DNA of 64,000 nucleotides from Bog-756 sp963841885 (GCA_963841885.1 CAWJEK010000020.1:62001-126000); one strand, 5' to 3'; numbered from the stretch's first letter, positions 24,467 to 35,869 are shown. Translations and numbers: made by a program. Notes: generated by a model from the sequence alone, not told the origin.

Positions 24467-27277
24467 ATGCCGTTCGTCTTCGACTTCGACCACTCCCACC
24501 GCAAGCCTCCGATGGAGATGAAGGATCTCCTCGGTGGCAAGGGCGCCAACCTGGCCGAGATGACGTCCGTGCTGGGTCTCCCCGTCCCCCCGGGCTTCAC
24601 CATCGCCACGACCGCCTGCCGGGCCTACATGGAGGGGGGCTGGCCGGACGGGCTGACCGCCGAGATCAGCCGGGCCAAGGGCCGCCTGGAGAAGGTGATG
24701 GGCAAGCGCATCGGCGACGCCGACGACCCCCTGCTGGTCTCGGTGCGTTCGGGGGCCAAGTTCTCGATGCCCGGGATGATGGACACCGTGCTCAACCTCG
24801 GTCTCAACGACCGGTCGGTCGACGGCCTGGCCCGTCAGACCGACGACGAGCGGTTCGCCTACGACTCGTACCGGCGCTTCGTCGCCATGTACGGGCGCAT
24901 CGTGCTCGGTGTGCCCGGCGACGAGTTCGACAGCCTGCTGGACGCGGCCAAGGAGCTGGCCGGCACCACCAGCGACGCCGGCATCCCCATCGAACTGCTG
25001 CGCTACCTGGTCGAGGCGTACCAGCAGATCGTCGAGCGACACACCGGCCGGCCCTTCCCCCAGGACCCCGACGAGCAGCTGCGCGGGGCCATCGAGGCCG
25101 TCTTCGCCTCGTGGAACGGGCCCCGGGCCATCGCCTACCGCGTGCGGGAGAGGATCGCCCACGATCTCGGCACCGCCGTCAACGTCCAGGCCATGGTGTT
25201 CGGCAACCGCGACGACGAGTCCGGCACCGGGGTGGGCTTCACCCGGGACCCGGCGACCGGGGCCAAGGGCGAGTACGGCGACTTCCTCGTCAACGCCCAG
25301 GGCGAGGACGTGGTGGCCGGCATCCGCAACACCGAACCGCTCTCGGCCCTGGCCGACGAGTTCCCGAAGATCCACAAGGAGCTGCTCGCGATCTTCGCCA
25401 AGCTCGAGCACCACTACCGCGACATGTGCGACACCGAGTTCACCATCGAGCAGGGCAAGCTGTGGATGCTCCAGACCCGGGTGGGCAAGCGCACCGGCCG
25501 CGCCGCTCTGCGCATGGCCGTCGACATGGTGTCCGAGCGGGCCATCCGCCTGTCCCACGCCGAGGCCGTCGAGCGCATCACCGGCGAGCACCTGGAGCAG
25601 GTCCTCCACCCGCAGTTCGCCGCGCACGGGCACGACGTGCTGGTCACCGGTCTGGGCGCCTCACCTGGCGCCGCGGTGGGCCGGGTCTACCTGACCGCCG
25701 ACGACGCCCAGGCCGCCGCCGAACGGGGTGAGGCGGTGGTGCTGGTCCGCAGCGAGACGTCCCCGGAGGACGTGCACGGCATGCTGGCCTCCCGGGGGAT
25801 CCTGACCGCCCGTGGCGGCCTCGTCAGCCACGCCGCCGTGGTGGCCCGGGGCTGGGGCAAGCCGGCCGTGGTCGGGGCCGAGGCCCTGCGGATCGGCGCC
25901 CACTCCTTCACGGTGGGTGACGTCGAGGTCTACGAGGGGGACTGGATCTCGGTCGACGGTACCAACGGCACCGTGGTGCTGGGTCAGGTGGACGTCTCCC
26001 AGGGGGAGACGCCGCCCGAATTCGAGACCATCCTGGGCTGGGCCGACGAGATCCGCGCCGGTCACCTCGGCGTGCGGGCCAACGCCGACAACGGACCCGA
26101 CGCCACCAACGCCCGCAAGCACGGGGCCGAGGGGATCGGTCTCTGCCGGACCGAGCACATGTTCCTCGCCGAGGACCGGCTGCCCGTCGTCCGACGGATG
26201 ATCCTGGCCGACACCCCGGTGGACGAGCAGGAGGCCCTGGAGGCCCTCCGGGTGGCCCAGAAGTCCGACTTCGTCGAGATCCTGGAGGCGATGGACGGAC
26301 TGCCCGTCACCATCCGCCTGCTCGACCCGCCCCTGCACGAGTTCCTTCCCGACACCATGGAGCTGGCCATCAAGGAGGCGACCGTCGGGCTGTCCGAGGA
26401 GGAGGGCCGCCTGTACGAGGCGGCCAAGCAGTGGCACGAGTTCAACCCGATGCTGGGCACCCGCGGCGTGCGGCTGGGCGTCATCAAGCCCGGCCTCTAC
26501 GCCATGCAGGTCCGGGCCCTGATGGAGGCCGCCCTCGACCGGGTGGCGGCCGGGGGCCATCCGATCGTCGAGATCATGATCCCCCTCACGGTGACGCGGG
26601 AGGAGCTGGCGCTCGCCCGGTCGTGGGTGGAGGGCGCGGTGGCGGCCACCCTGAAGGCCGGGTCGGGGTCCAAGGGCAGGAAGGGCGCGGCCGACGCCGG
26701 CAACCTCGAGGTCCTCATCGGAACGATGATCGAGACGCCGCGGGCCGCGCTGCGGGCCGCGGAGATCGCCGAGGAGGCGGAGTTCTTCTCCTTCGGCACC
26801 AACGACCTCACCCAGATGACGTTCGGCTTCAGCCGCGACGACGTCGAGGGCCGGATGATGTCGACCTACCTGGAGGAGGGTCTGCTGAAGCGCAACCCGT
26901 TCGAGGTCGTCGACCCCGACGGGGTGGGGGAGCTGGTCCGCCTGGGCACCGAGCGGGGCCGGGCCACCCGCCCGAGCCTCAAGGTCGGGGTCTGTGGAGA
27001 GCACGGGGGCGATCCCGAGTCGATCGCCACCTTTGCCGCCGCCGGCCTCGACTACGTGAGCTGCTCGCCGTTCCGGGTGCCGATCGCCCGTCTGGCGGCC
27101 GCCCAGGCCGTCCTGGCCGGTCTCACGGCCGCCCGGGACAAGGTGACGGGAGCCGGAGGGGCGGCCAAGAAGGCCGCCGCCAAGAAGGCCCCGGCCAAGA
27201 AGTCGGCCGCCGGGAAGGCGACCGCCAGGAAGGCCCCGGCCAAGAAGGCCACCGCCCGGAGGTCCGCCGCCCGCTGA
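24467..27277 (+). CDS. ppdK: pyruvate, phosphate dikinase with Lys/Ala-rich C-terminal tail
   Basis: 936 residues, longer than the usual 870-890. It interconverts pyruvate, ATP and Pi with PEP, AMP and PPi. The N-terminal nucleotide-binding domain starts KDLLGGKGANLAEM. The phosphohistidine domain has catalytic H455 in GGLVSHAAVVARGWGKPAV. The TIM-barrel domain ends with the catalytic-loop cysteine C843 in VGVCGEHGGDPESI. Two oddities: the Thr two places before the catalytic His (regulatory site in plant enzymes, GGMTSHAAVV) is Val453, and the last 43 residues are an AKKA/APAKK repeat like the tails of actinobacterial HU proteins. A small GSGSKGRKGAAD insert lies near residue 735. GAGGAG about 10 nt upstream supports the ATG. 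Confidence 0.95.
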   Translation: MPFVFDFDHSHRKPPMEMKDLLGGKGANLAEMTSVLGLPVPPGFTIATTACRAYMEGGWPDGLTAEISRAKGRLEKVMGKRIGDADDPLLVSVRSGAKFSMPGMMDTVLNLGLNDRSVDGLARQTDDERFAYDSYRRFVAMYGRIVLGVPGDEFDSLLDAAKELAGTTSDAGIPIELLRYLVEAYQQIVERHTGRPFPQDPDEQLRGAIEAVFASWNGPRAIAYRVRERIAHDLGTAVNVQAMVFGNRDDESGTGVGFTRDPATGAKGEYGDFLVNAQGEDVVAGIRNTEPLSALADEFPKIHKELLAIFAKLEHHYRDMCDTEFTIEQGKLWMLQTRVGKRTGRAALRMAVDMVSERAIRLSHAEAVERITGEHLEQVLHPQFAAHGHDVLVTGLGASPGAAVGRVYLTADDAQAAAERGEAVVLVRSETSPEDVHGMLASRGILTARGGLVSHAAVVARGWGKPAVVGAEALRIGAHSFTVGDVEVYEGDWISVDGTNGTVVLGQVDVSQGETPPEFETILGWADEIRAGHLGVRANADNGPDATNARKHGAEGIGLCRTEHMFLAEDRLPVVRRMILADTPVDEQEALEALRVAQKSDFVEILEAMDGLPVTIRLLDPPLHEFLPDTMELAIKEATVGLSEEEGRLYEAAKQWHEFNPMLGTRGVRLGVIKPGLYAMQVRALMEAALDRVAAGGHPIVEIMIPLTVTREELALARSWVEGAVAATLKAGSGSKGRKGAADAGNLEVLIGTMIETPRAALRAAEIAEEAEFFSFGTNDLTQMTFGFSRDDVEGRMMSTYLEEGLLKRNPFEVVDPDGVGELVRLGTERGRATRPSLKVGVCGEHGGDPESIATFAAAGLDYVSCSPFRVPIARLAAAQAVLAGLTAARDKVTGAGGAAKKAAAKKAPAKKSAAGKATARKAPAKKATARRSAAR

Positions 27278-27354
27278 GCCACCGGTCCTCGTCCGCTCCG
27301 CGTCGGGTCCGCCCGCCGGGCCCGACAGCGGGACCGGGTGACCCAGCGACGCGG

Positions 27355-27360
27355 TACCGT
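27355..27360 (+). promoter_or_regulatory. -10 hexamer TACCGT of dnaG
   Basis: TACCGT is followed by 7 nt and the ATG of dnaG without a ribosome-binding site, predicting leaderless transcription of dnaG-rpoD. Confidence 0.45.
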
Positions 27361-27367
27361 CGTCCCC

Positions 27368-29250
27368 ATGGGCATCCCCGACGAGGACGTGGCCCGGGTC
27401 CGGGCGGCGACGGACATCGTGGCCCTGGTCGGTGAGCACGCGGCGCTGAAGCGGGTCGGCCAGCGCTGGGTCGGCCTCTGCCCCTTCCACAGCGAGAAGT
27501 CGCCGTCGTTCAGCGTCAACGCCGAGGCCGGCTTCTACTACTGCTTCGGTTGCCAGGCCAGCGGCGACGCCATCAGCTTCGTACGGGCCATGGAGCACCT
27601 CGACTTCGTCGACGCCGTGCGCCGTCTGGCCGACAAGGCGGGCATCACCATCCGGGAGGACGGCAACGCCGGCCGCGACAACCAGAAGCGCAAGGTGTTC
27701 CTCGACGCCATGGAGGAGGCCACCGAGTGGTACCACCGTCGCCTGCTGACCGGTCCGGACGGCGGCAAGGCCCGTGACTACCTGCGCAGCCGGGGCTACG
27801 ACGGCGAGGTGGTGCGACGCTTCCGGCTGGGGTGGGCGCCCGACGGGTGGGACACCCTGTGCACGGCCCTGAAGCTGAGCGAGGACGTCGCCGTCGGGGC
27901 CGGCCTCGGCTTCGTCAACAAGCGGGGTCGGCTCCAGGACGCCTTCCGGGCCCGGGTGCTGTTCCCGATCTGCGACCCGTCGGGCCACCCCGTCGCCCTC
28001 GGCGGCCGCGTCCTGCCCGGCAGCCAGGACCCGGCCAAGTACAAGAACTCGACGGAGACGCCGATCTACTCCAAGCGCCGCACCCTGTACGCCCTCAATT
28101 GGGCGAAGCAGGACATCATCGCCTCGGGCGAGGTGGTGGTCTGCGAGGGCTACACCGATGTCATCGGGTTCTTCGAGGCCGGGGTGCCCCGGGCCGTCGC
28201 CACCTGCGGCACCGCGCTGGCCGAGGAGCACGTCAAGCTGCTGAAGAACTTCGCCACCCGGATCGTCCTCGCCTTCGACGCCGACGGAGCCGGTCAGTCG
28301 GCGGCCGGCCGCTTCTACGAGTGGGAGCGCAAGCTCGAGGTCGACGTGGCCGTGGCCGCACTACCACCCGGCTCGGACCCCGCCGACCTGGCCCGGTCCG
28401 ACCCGGCCGCCCTGCGCGAGGCGGTGGCCGGCGCCACGCCGTTCCTCCAGTTCCGCCTCGGACGCATCCTCGACGCCGCCGACCTCACGACCGCCGAGGG
28501 CCGGGCCCGGGCCGCTGACCACGCTCTCGGTGCGGTGGCCGAGCACCCCGACGACCTGGTGCGCGACCAGTACGTGATGCAGGTGGCGGAACGGTGCCGG
28601 CTCGAGCCCGCCGCGCTGCGCGAGCGCCTCGAGCGCATCCGCCGGGAAGGCCCGCGACACCCGGTCGAGCCCGAGCGGGCCACGCGGCCGGCCCCTCCGG
28701 TGGATCGCGACCCCCGCGGCTACGACGGGCCCGACGACCCCGGTCCCGAGCCCGGGTGGGACCCCTGGGAGGACGGCCCGACGACCGGCGGCCCGGGGCG
28801 CTCCACCTCCCCCGAGTTCCGCCCCGGCCTGGAGGCGCTGCGGCTGGCCATCCACCGACCCGAGGAGGTGGGGGACCGCCTGGAGGACGTGCTCTTCTCC
28901 GACCCGGTCCAGCGGGCCGCCTTCGTGGCCCTGGTCGAGTCGGACGACCTCGGCGAGGCCATCGACGCCGCTCCGGGGCCCGTCCAGGCCCTGCTCGTCC
29001 GGTTGACGGTCGAGGAGCCCCGATCCGAGCCCGACGAGGTGGTGTCCCAGCTCGTGCGGGACACGGTGCGACGCGAACTGCCGGTCCTGACCGTGGAGGC
29101 CCGGACGTCGCCCGAGGCCATGGCTGACGCCGCGCGGGTGGCCGCGTGGCTCCAGGACCTGGACCGACCCGGTTCCTCGGCAGAAGCGTCCCGGGGGTTG
29201 GTAGCCTGGCTTCTCGTGAGGGCACAGCAGAGTGGGACCGGGCGGGGCGC

Positions 29251-29254
<4 letters not shown>
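27368..29254 (+). CDS. dnaG: DNA primase DnaG
   Basis: 628 residues. It makes RNA primers at the replication fork. The CHC2 zinc domain is LCPFHSEKSPSF...YYCFGCQASGD (C-x2-H ... C-x2-C). The TOPRIM core has VVVCEGYTDVIGFFEAG and VLAFDADGAGQSAAGRFYEW. A Pro/Asp-rich linker (about 430-490) leads to the C-terminal helicase-binding region. The ATG is preferred over the further upstream in-frame start because of the -10 hexamer 7 nt before it. Its TGA overlaps the rpoD ATG. Confidence 0.95.
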
Positions 29255-30665
<1,411 letters not shown>

Positions 30666-30669
<4 letters not shown>

Positions 30670-31457
30670 CCGGCCACGGTGCCTGGTGGCGGCCGCGGTC
30701 CGCGGCCGACCGGGTGGCCGAGCCGTCCGGCGACGCCGCGGGGGTCGCCGTCGCCGTCGACGAGCACCTCGAGGTCGCCGTAACCGGCCGCCGCCATCCG
30801 CCCGGTGACTGCGGCGACCTGGTCGCCCCCGACCTCCAGCAGCAGCCAACCGCCGGGACGGACCCACCGCGGGCTGCCGGCCACCACTGCGTCCACCAGG
30901 CCCAGGCCGTCCACGCCACCGTCGAGCGCCCGCCGGGGCTCGTAAGCCAGCACGTCACGGGGCAACAGGTGGAGGGAGCCGGTGGGGACGTAGGGGAGTA
31001 CGCCGCACAGCACGTCGACCCGGCCGGCCAGATCGGCCGGCAGCGGCTCGAACAGCGGCCCCTCGAGGACCTCCACCCCGTTGCGCCGGGCACACGCCAG
31101 CGCGACCGGGTCGGTGTCGGTGCCGAGCACCCGGGCCCCCGGGCGGCGACGGGCAAGCACGAGGGCGATGGCCCCCGAACCGGTGGCGAGGTCGACGGCC
31201 GTTCCGCGGTCGGGAAGTACCGCCGCCGCCCGTTCGGCCAGTGCCTCGGACTGCCAACGGGGGACGTAGACCCCGGGGTCCACGGCCACCTGGACGCCGC
31301 AGAACCGGGTGGTGCCGACCAGCCAGGCCAGGGGCTCGCCCGAGACCCGCCGGGCCACCAGGGCATCGAGGGTGGCGTCGTCCGGGGCCGAGGCGATCAG
31401 TTCCACCGCCTCCTCGTCGGCGGCCACGCATCCCGCCTCGGCCAGGGCCCGGGTCAC
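30666..31457 (-). CDS. PrmC/HemK-related SAM methyltransferase with altered active-site motif
   Basis: 263 residues. The Rossmann methyltransferase core has DLATGSGAIALVLARRRPGARVLGTD and the trailing EPRRALDGGVDGLGLVDAVV, both typical of PrmC-type glutamine N5-methyltransferases. The catalytic NPPY, however, is replaced: the strand reads DVLCGVLPYVPTGSL. This resembles an actinobacterial PrmC-related group of unknown substrate more than true release-factor methylase, although the Asn is not clear even there. The chosen start is GTG 31457 (VTRALAEAGC); a CTG overlapping the upstream stop is also possible. The gene ends overlapping rpoD's stop on the other strand. Confidence 0.75.
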
Positions 31458-31501
31458 CCGGTCGGCCCGGCCGGCCGGATCGGGAGCAGGTGCGGGCGTC
31501 G

Positions 31502-31822
31502 TCAGACGGCCAGCGTGGTGTGCTCGTTGATGGCGACGGCCAGGTCGCCGGCCATCTCGATGACGAGGGCGTCGGTCGCCTCCTCGCCGTCGCGCCAACC
31601 ACCCAGCACACCGAGGGCGTCCCGGGCCCGCACGGCGCTGAGCACCACCACCGCCCGGCCCTTGGCGGGCCACCCCGCCCGTCGGCGACGGGCCCCGGCC
31701 CGGACGGTCGAGCCGTCGGCCGCCACCACCCGGAGACGGGTGCGGCGCGAGCGGGCGATGCCGATGGCGGAACCGGCGGCGATGGCGGCGGCGGCGACGA
31801 TGCGAAGCTTCACGGCCGCCAT
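31502..31822 (-). CDS. small membrane-anchored protein of unknown function
   Basis: 106 residues. It begins MAAVKLRIVAAAAIAAGSAI, a short hydrophobic stretch that could be an anchor or weak signal, followed by a basic region (RRTRLRVV, RAGARRRRAG) and a C-terminal acidic helix (EEATDALVIEMAGDLAVAIN). No known domain. It precedes the PrmC-like gene with 44 bases between. Upstream in-frame sequence is the antisense of tRNA-Asn and is not coding. Confidence 0.55.
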   Translation of the reverse strand: MAAVKLRIVAAAAIAAGSAIGIARSRRTRLRVVAADGSTVRAGARRRRAGWPAKGRAVVVLSAVRARDALGVLGGWRDGEEATDALVIEMAGDLAVAINEHTTLAV

Positions 31823-31936
31823 TGTGGCGCGGTTCGCGACGTCGTGCACCTGCGATCCGGTGGGGTGGTTCCGACGGGCTAATCTCCACTGGCACGCCGG
31901 ACCGTCCGAGGCCTCATGTGGACGTGCCGGAGCCGT

Positions 31937-32012
31937 TCCGGGGTAGCTCAATCGGCAGAGCATCTGACTGTTAATCAGAGGGTTGTGAGTTCGAGTCTCA
32001 CCCCCGGAGCCA
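31937..32012 (+). tRNA. tRNA-Asn (anticodon GTT)
   Basis: Complete cloverleaf: acceptor TCCGGGG pairs with CCCCGGA at 32002-32008. The D arm is GCTC...GAGC, the anticodon arm TCTGACTGTTAATCAGA has anticodon GTT, and the T arm is GTGAGTTCGAGTCTCAC. Discriminator G, and CCA is encoded at 32010-32012. A TAATCT hexamer at 31880-31885 may be its -10. Confidence 0.97.
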
Positions 32013-32149
32013 ACAGAGGGGACCTGGCGTCGGATCTCGATCCGTCGGCGGACGGGGGACCGGTCCCGGGGGCACGGAATGGCGGACGGGGATCGTCGAC
32101 GCCCGTGGTGGCATCCGAGCGTGGCATGGAACATGGGACGAAATGCCCT

Positions 32150-32178
32150 TGACGCTGCGTGACCTCAGGAGTAGAAGC
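32150..32178 (+). promoter_or_regulatory. possible promoter of the beta-helix surface protein
   Basis: TTGACG at 32150-32155, a 17 nt spacer and TAGAAG at 32173-32178 match sigma-A elements (5/6 and 4/6). The leader to the gene would be about 120 nt. Confidence 0.35.
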
Positions 32179-32318
32179 GGACTAGGTGTAGTTGAATCAA
32201 TGGCGGATCCACGACCGGCTGGGGGTCACGGCTAACGGCTGTTGCACTCTGCCTCCTTCTCGGATTCCGCCAACTGTGGCGGCTCGGAAGGGGACGATCA
32301 ACATGACGACACGACCCA

Positions 32319-35270
32319 GTGCTTCGGTGGCGCGAGCTGCGTGAGGTCGGCAGCCGGCGGCATCGCTGGTCGGCCGTTCTCCTGGCGTTGTCAGTCGTGG
32401 TCCCGGTGATGATCGTCGCCCGCCCCGCCGCCGTAGGCGCTTCGGCCGCCGCACCCGCGTGCACGACCTCGTGGACGAACCCGGCTGGCGGCGACTGGTC
32501 GACCGCCTCCGACTGGTCGACCGGGGTGGTGCCCACTTCCACGCAGGCCGCCTGCGTCACCATCCCGGTGAGCGCCCCGGTCGTCGTGCAGGGCACCTAC
32601 GCCGTCGGGAGCCTCACGGTCGGCGGGTCGACGGCCACCTCGTCGGTGGAACTCGACGGGGCCAATCTCGCCATCGGGTCCAAGTCCACCATCGAGAGCA
32701 CCGGAGTGCTCAGCGAGAGCGGTTCCACCAGCACACTGACCACGGTGGGGGACAAGACCACCTTGACGAACGACGGTACCGTGACCATCGCCGGCTACCT
32801 CAACGTGGCCGGTGACCTGACCAATGCGAAGAAGGGCCTCATCGACGTCACGGTGGCCGGACTCACCGTCGACGGCCCCGGTGAACTGGCCAACTCCGGA
32901 GAGATCACCGTGCAGTCGGGCGGCGGTCTCGACGCGTCGGCCACCGGGACGGCGGTGGCCACCATCGACAATGCCGCCGGCCTGATCCGAAACGAAGGCT
33001 CCGTCGACGTCGGCAGCGGCGGAACCTTCGAGGAGGGCGCCGGGGTGGTCACGGGTGTCCCACCCAGCCTCGCTGATGCCACCCTCGACCTGGTCGGGAC
33101 CGGGACTTCGACGTTCCGGCTCGGGGAGAGCGAGACGGTGGTCGGCACCGTGGCCGCCGACCAGACCCTCCTGCTGAACGCGGCCACGGTCACGTCGCCC
33201 GGAACGTGGACCAACGACGGCACCGTGGCGACGACGCTCCCCTCCACCGTCGAAGTCCCGTCGGGACACGCCCTGGACAACGCCGGCCTCATCTACGCCC
33301 AGGCTCTCAGCATCGACGGGACCCTCGACAACGAGGCATCCGGCTCGATCGCCACCGGGCAGCTGACCCTCGGGGGCACGACGACCGACACCAACGACGG
33401 CTCGATCGCCGTGGGGACGGGCGGGAGCCTGGGGTTCGCGTCGGGCGCCACGGTCACACTCGACAACGAGGGAAGGATCGCCGACACCGGGGGCGTGACG
33501 GTCGAGAGCCCGAACACCTTCGAGGAGGGCGCGGGAACGACGAGTGGGGCGCCGATCCTGATCGACGGCGGCGGTACGCTCGACCTCGCCGGAGGAGGCG
33601 CCTCGAGTTTCCAGATCGTGGGCGGAACCTTGGTGGGTGACATCGCCGCCGGTCAGACGGTCGAGGCGGGGGCGACCCAGACAGGCAGCACGCTGTCGGT
33701 CCCCGCGTCCTTCACCAACTACGGAACCCTGTACACGGCCAAAGTGACCATCAATCTGCCGGCCGGGGACACGCTGACCAACGACGGTCTCATCGTCGCC
33801 GACGCCGGCACCGGGTTCTCAGTGGACGGCGACCTGACCAACACCTCGACCGGAACGATCAACCTGAGCGGGAACACCGGCTACGGCGGTGAGCTCACCA
33901 TGGGTACCGCCGGCACCACCTTCGACAACGCCGGGACCCTCGACGCCGCGTTTCCCGCCTCGGTCGACCTGGGCAACACGACGGAGACCTTCGACAACAC
34001 CGGCACGTTCAACGCCTACGCCGCCGCGGGCAACACGCCCTGGGGGAACACGGCCAACGACGGCGGTGCCCTCGCCGGCACGCCTGAGCAGACGCCGTCC
34101 CTGCGTCAGACCGTCATCCTCGGCGGGACCATCAACCCCGTGCTGTCCAGCGGCCTACCGACGCCGCTGCCCTCACCGGCCCAGACCCTCACCTTCGGGC
34201 TGTTCGGCGTGGAGACCGGGGGATTCCCGGACAACTGGGTGAACATCTCGTGCCCGGGCGCCGTCACCGGTGGATGGTCCCTGAGCTGCAACGGGATCAC
34301 CACCGCCAACCTGATCGCCACCAGCACGACGACCCTCGACCCGACCACGATCTCACTGGCGACGTCCTCGCCCTCCTCCACCTACGGACAGCCGGTCACC
34401 TTCACCGCCACGGTCACCGGTGAGAGTTCGGCGTTTGCGACGCCCACGGGTACGGTCATCTTCTACGACGACACCAATACCAACGCCTCGGACGTCAACG
34501 TGCTCGGCACCGGCACCCTGTCGACGTCCGACGGGGTGACCACGGCCACACTGACCACTTCTCGCCTCGGCCCGGTCACACCGGGGGCGGCTACGACGCA
34601 GGGCTCCGACGTGGTCACCGCCACCTACCTGGGCGATGTCGACAGCCTGGCCAGCAGTTCCGGCTCCGTCAGTCAGACCGTGGACGCCGACTCCACCGGC
34701 GTCAGCCTCCAGGTCGCGCCGAGCACCTCCTATGCGGGTGAGGCCACGACGCTCACAGCGGTGGTCACCCCGAGCACCGCCGGTCCGGTGTCTCCCACCG
34801 GTGTCGTCGAGTTCCAGGTATTCGACGGTGACGCCCCGGTCGTGGTGCCCGTCACGACGACCGACGGCGTGACGGAGGCGGTGGCGACCACCACCACACT
34901 GCCGGTCGGGACCGACCTCGTGTCGGCGGAGTACTTCGGGGACTCCAACTACGCCTCGTCCACGTCCCCCCAGGTCACCGTGACGGTGGACCCGGTCACC
35001 ACCCCGTCCACCGAGGTCACCACTACGGTGCTCACCGCTGGGACCGTCGGACTCCGGTACTCGGGCCAGCTCGACGCCACCGGGGGCATCGCCCCCTACA
35101 AGTGGAAGATCACCGGTGGCTCCCTGCCGTCGTGGCTCAAGCTCGGTGCCAAGACGGGCACATTGACGGGAACCCCTCCCGCTTCCGGCACGTGGGACTT
35201 CACCGTGACGGCGACGGACCACGAAGGTCACCCTGGATCCCAGGCGGAATCCGTCACGGTGGCGACCTAG
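32319..35270 (+). CDS. secreted repeat protein: beta-helix-like region, two Ig-like domains, putative Ig (He_PIG)
   Basis: 983 residues. A signal peptide ends near residue 45 (VVVPVMIVARPAAVGASAAA). Residues about 50-660 are degenerate glycine/threonine-rich repeats (LDNEGRIADTGGVTVES, LTNDGLIVADAGTG), as in pectin-lyase-like right-handed helices. Two Big_3-type Ig domains follow (STYGQPVTFTATVTGE, SYAGEATTLTAVVTPS), then a He_PIG domain with GGSLPSWLKLGAKTGTLTGT. There is no wall-sorting signal, so it is probably secreted or loosely attached. The GTG start lies in a poor context. The good ribosome-binding site GGAAGGGG at 32286-32293 instead serves ATG 32303 in another frame, which stops after 13 codons; a start-proximal indel is possible. 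Confidence 0.8.
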   Translation: MLRWRELREVGSRRHRWSAVLLALSVVVPVMIVARPAAVGASAAAPACTTSWTNPAGGDWSTASDWSTGVVPTSTQAACVTIPVSAPVVVQGTYAVGSLTVGGSTATSSVELDGANLAIGSKSTIESTGVLSESGSTSTLTTVGDKTTLTNDGTVTIAGYLNVAGDLTNAKKGLIDVTVAGLTVDGPGELANSGEITVQSGGGLDASATGTAVATIDNAAGLIRNEGSVDVGSGGTFEEGAGVVTGVPPSLADATLDLVGTGTSTFRLGESETVVGTVAADQTLLLNAATVTSPGTWTNDGTVATTLPSTVEVPSGHALDNAGLIYAQALSIDGTLDNEASGSIATGQLTLGGTTTDTNDGSIAVGTGGSLGFASGATVTLDNEGRIADTGGVTVESPNTFEEGAGTTSGAPILIDGGGTLDLAGGGASSFQIVGGTLVGDIAAGQTVEAGATQTGSTLSVPASFTNYGTLYTAKVTINLPAGDTLTNDGLIVADAGTGFSVDGDLTNTSTGTINLSGNTGYGGELTMGTAGTTFDNAGTLDAAFPASVDLGNTTETFDNTGTFNAYAAAGNTPWGNTANDGGALAGTPEQTPSLRQTVILGGTINPVLSSGLPTPLPSPAQTLTFGLFGVETGGFPDNWVNISCPGAVTGGWSLSCNGITTANLIATSTTTLDPTTISLATSSPSSTYGQPVTFTATVTGESSAFATPTGTVIFYDDTNTNASDVNVLGTGTLSTSDGVTTATLTTSRLGPVTPGAATTQGSDVVTATYLGDVDSLASSSGSVSQTVDADSTGVSLQVAPSTSYAGEATTLTAVVTPSTAGPVSPTGVVEFQVFDGDAPVVVPVTTTDGVTEAVATTTTLPVGTDLVSAEYFGDSNYASSTSPQVTVTVDPVTTPSTEVTTTVLTAGTVGLRYSGQLDATGGIAPYKWKITGGSLPSWLKLGAKTGTLTGTPPASGTWDFTVTATDHEGHPGSQAESVTVAT

Positions 35271-35601
35271 AGACATGGAGGTGGTCACCGGATACTCGCT
35301 CTCCGAGCCAACCTCGGGGGAGGCCGTGATCGGTCGCGTCTCGCGCCCCTGCGCCGGTGAGCACCGAGCCGGGAACCTGTCGGCGACCATGTTCCGTCGG
35401 ACGATGCCTTATGGACCGAGCGTCCTGCGTTCTGGACCTCGCCGGCAGCCGTGGCGCCCGGACCCGGGACAGTCCTGATGGGAGATGCCGACGCGTGCCC
35501 CTCTTTCGGCCGTTCTGGCATCCAGGGGGGATGGAGGCAGGGGTGCTGGTCGGGTGAGGACAGCGTCCGGTGCTTGACGGACCGTCGATGCCGCTGGCTC
35601 C
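35271..35601. other. non-coding gap after the surface protein
   Basis: I see no convincing gene, RNA or strong hairpin here. Open frames in this stretch lack ribosome-binding sites and protein-like composition. Confidence 0.4.
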
Positions 35602-35630
35602 ATGACCTGAACCACCGGATCAAATAGTGT
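35602..35630 (+). promoter_or_regulatory. possible promoter of the zinc-ribbon/ATP-grasp pair
   Basis: ATGACC at 35602-35607, a 17 nt spacer and TAGTGT at 35625-35630 resemble -35 and -10 elements. The transcript would start near 35637, about 95 nt before the first gene. Confidence 0.35.
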
Positions 35631-35731
35631 GCGTAGCGCTCGGTGCCCAAGCTGGGAAGTTGCCGGCGTGCACCGCGGATATCGCCGCACGATCCCTCCC
35701 ACCGAGGGGGGTCACGGCCACGAGGGAGCCG

Positions 35732-35869
35732 ATGCCGACATCCGACCGCTGTCCCACCTGTGGCCACCCCGGAGTCCATCGGGCCGGTGCCGACGGACGC
35801 TTCTGCGACGACTGCGACCGGTGCTGGGCGGAGCGGCAGCGCCACGAGCGGCCGCCGCACCACAACTGA
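35732..35869 (+). CDS. very small zinc-ribbon-like protein
   Basis: 45 residues: MPTSDRCPTCGHPG, then RFCDDCDRCW. Two paired-cysteine knuckles (CPTCGH and CDDCDRC) suggest one bound zinc. GAGGGAG about 6 nt before the ATG is a good ribosome-binding site. It ends 10 bases before the ATP-grasp gene, so the two are likely co-expressed. Function unknown; a nucleic-acid or partner-binding role is only a guess. Confidence 0.55.
   Translation: MPTSDRCPTCGHPGVHRAGADGRFCDDCDRCWAERQRHERPPHHN

Noticed and set aside
25661..28231. 856-residue minus-strand frame opposite ppdK and dnaG
   Set aside because: Low-complexity His/Gly/Val-rich shadow; no start context.
31895..32134. Minus-strand open frame containing ETRTHNPLINSQMLCRLSYPG
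   Set aside because: This is the antisense translation of tRNA-Asn, a well-known false protein.
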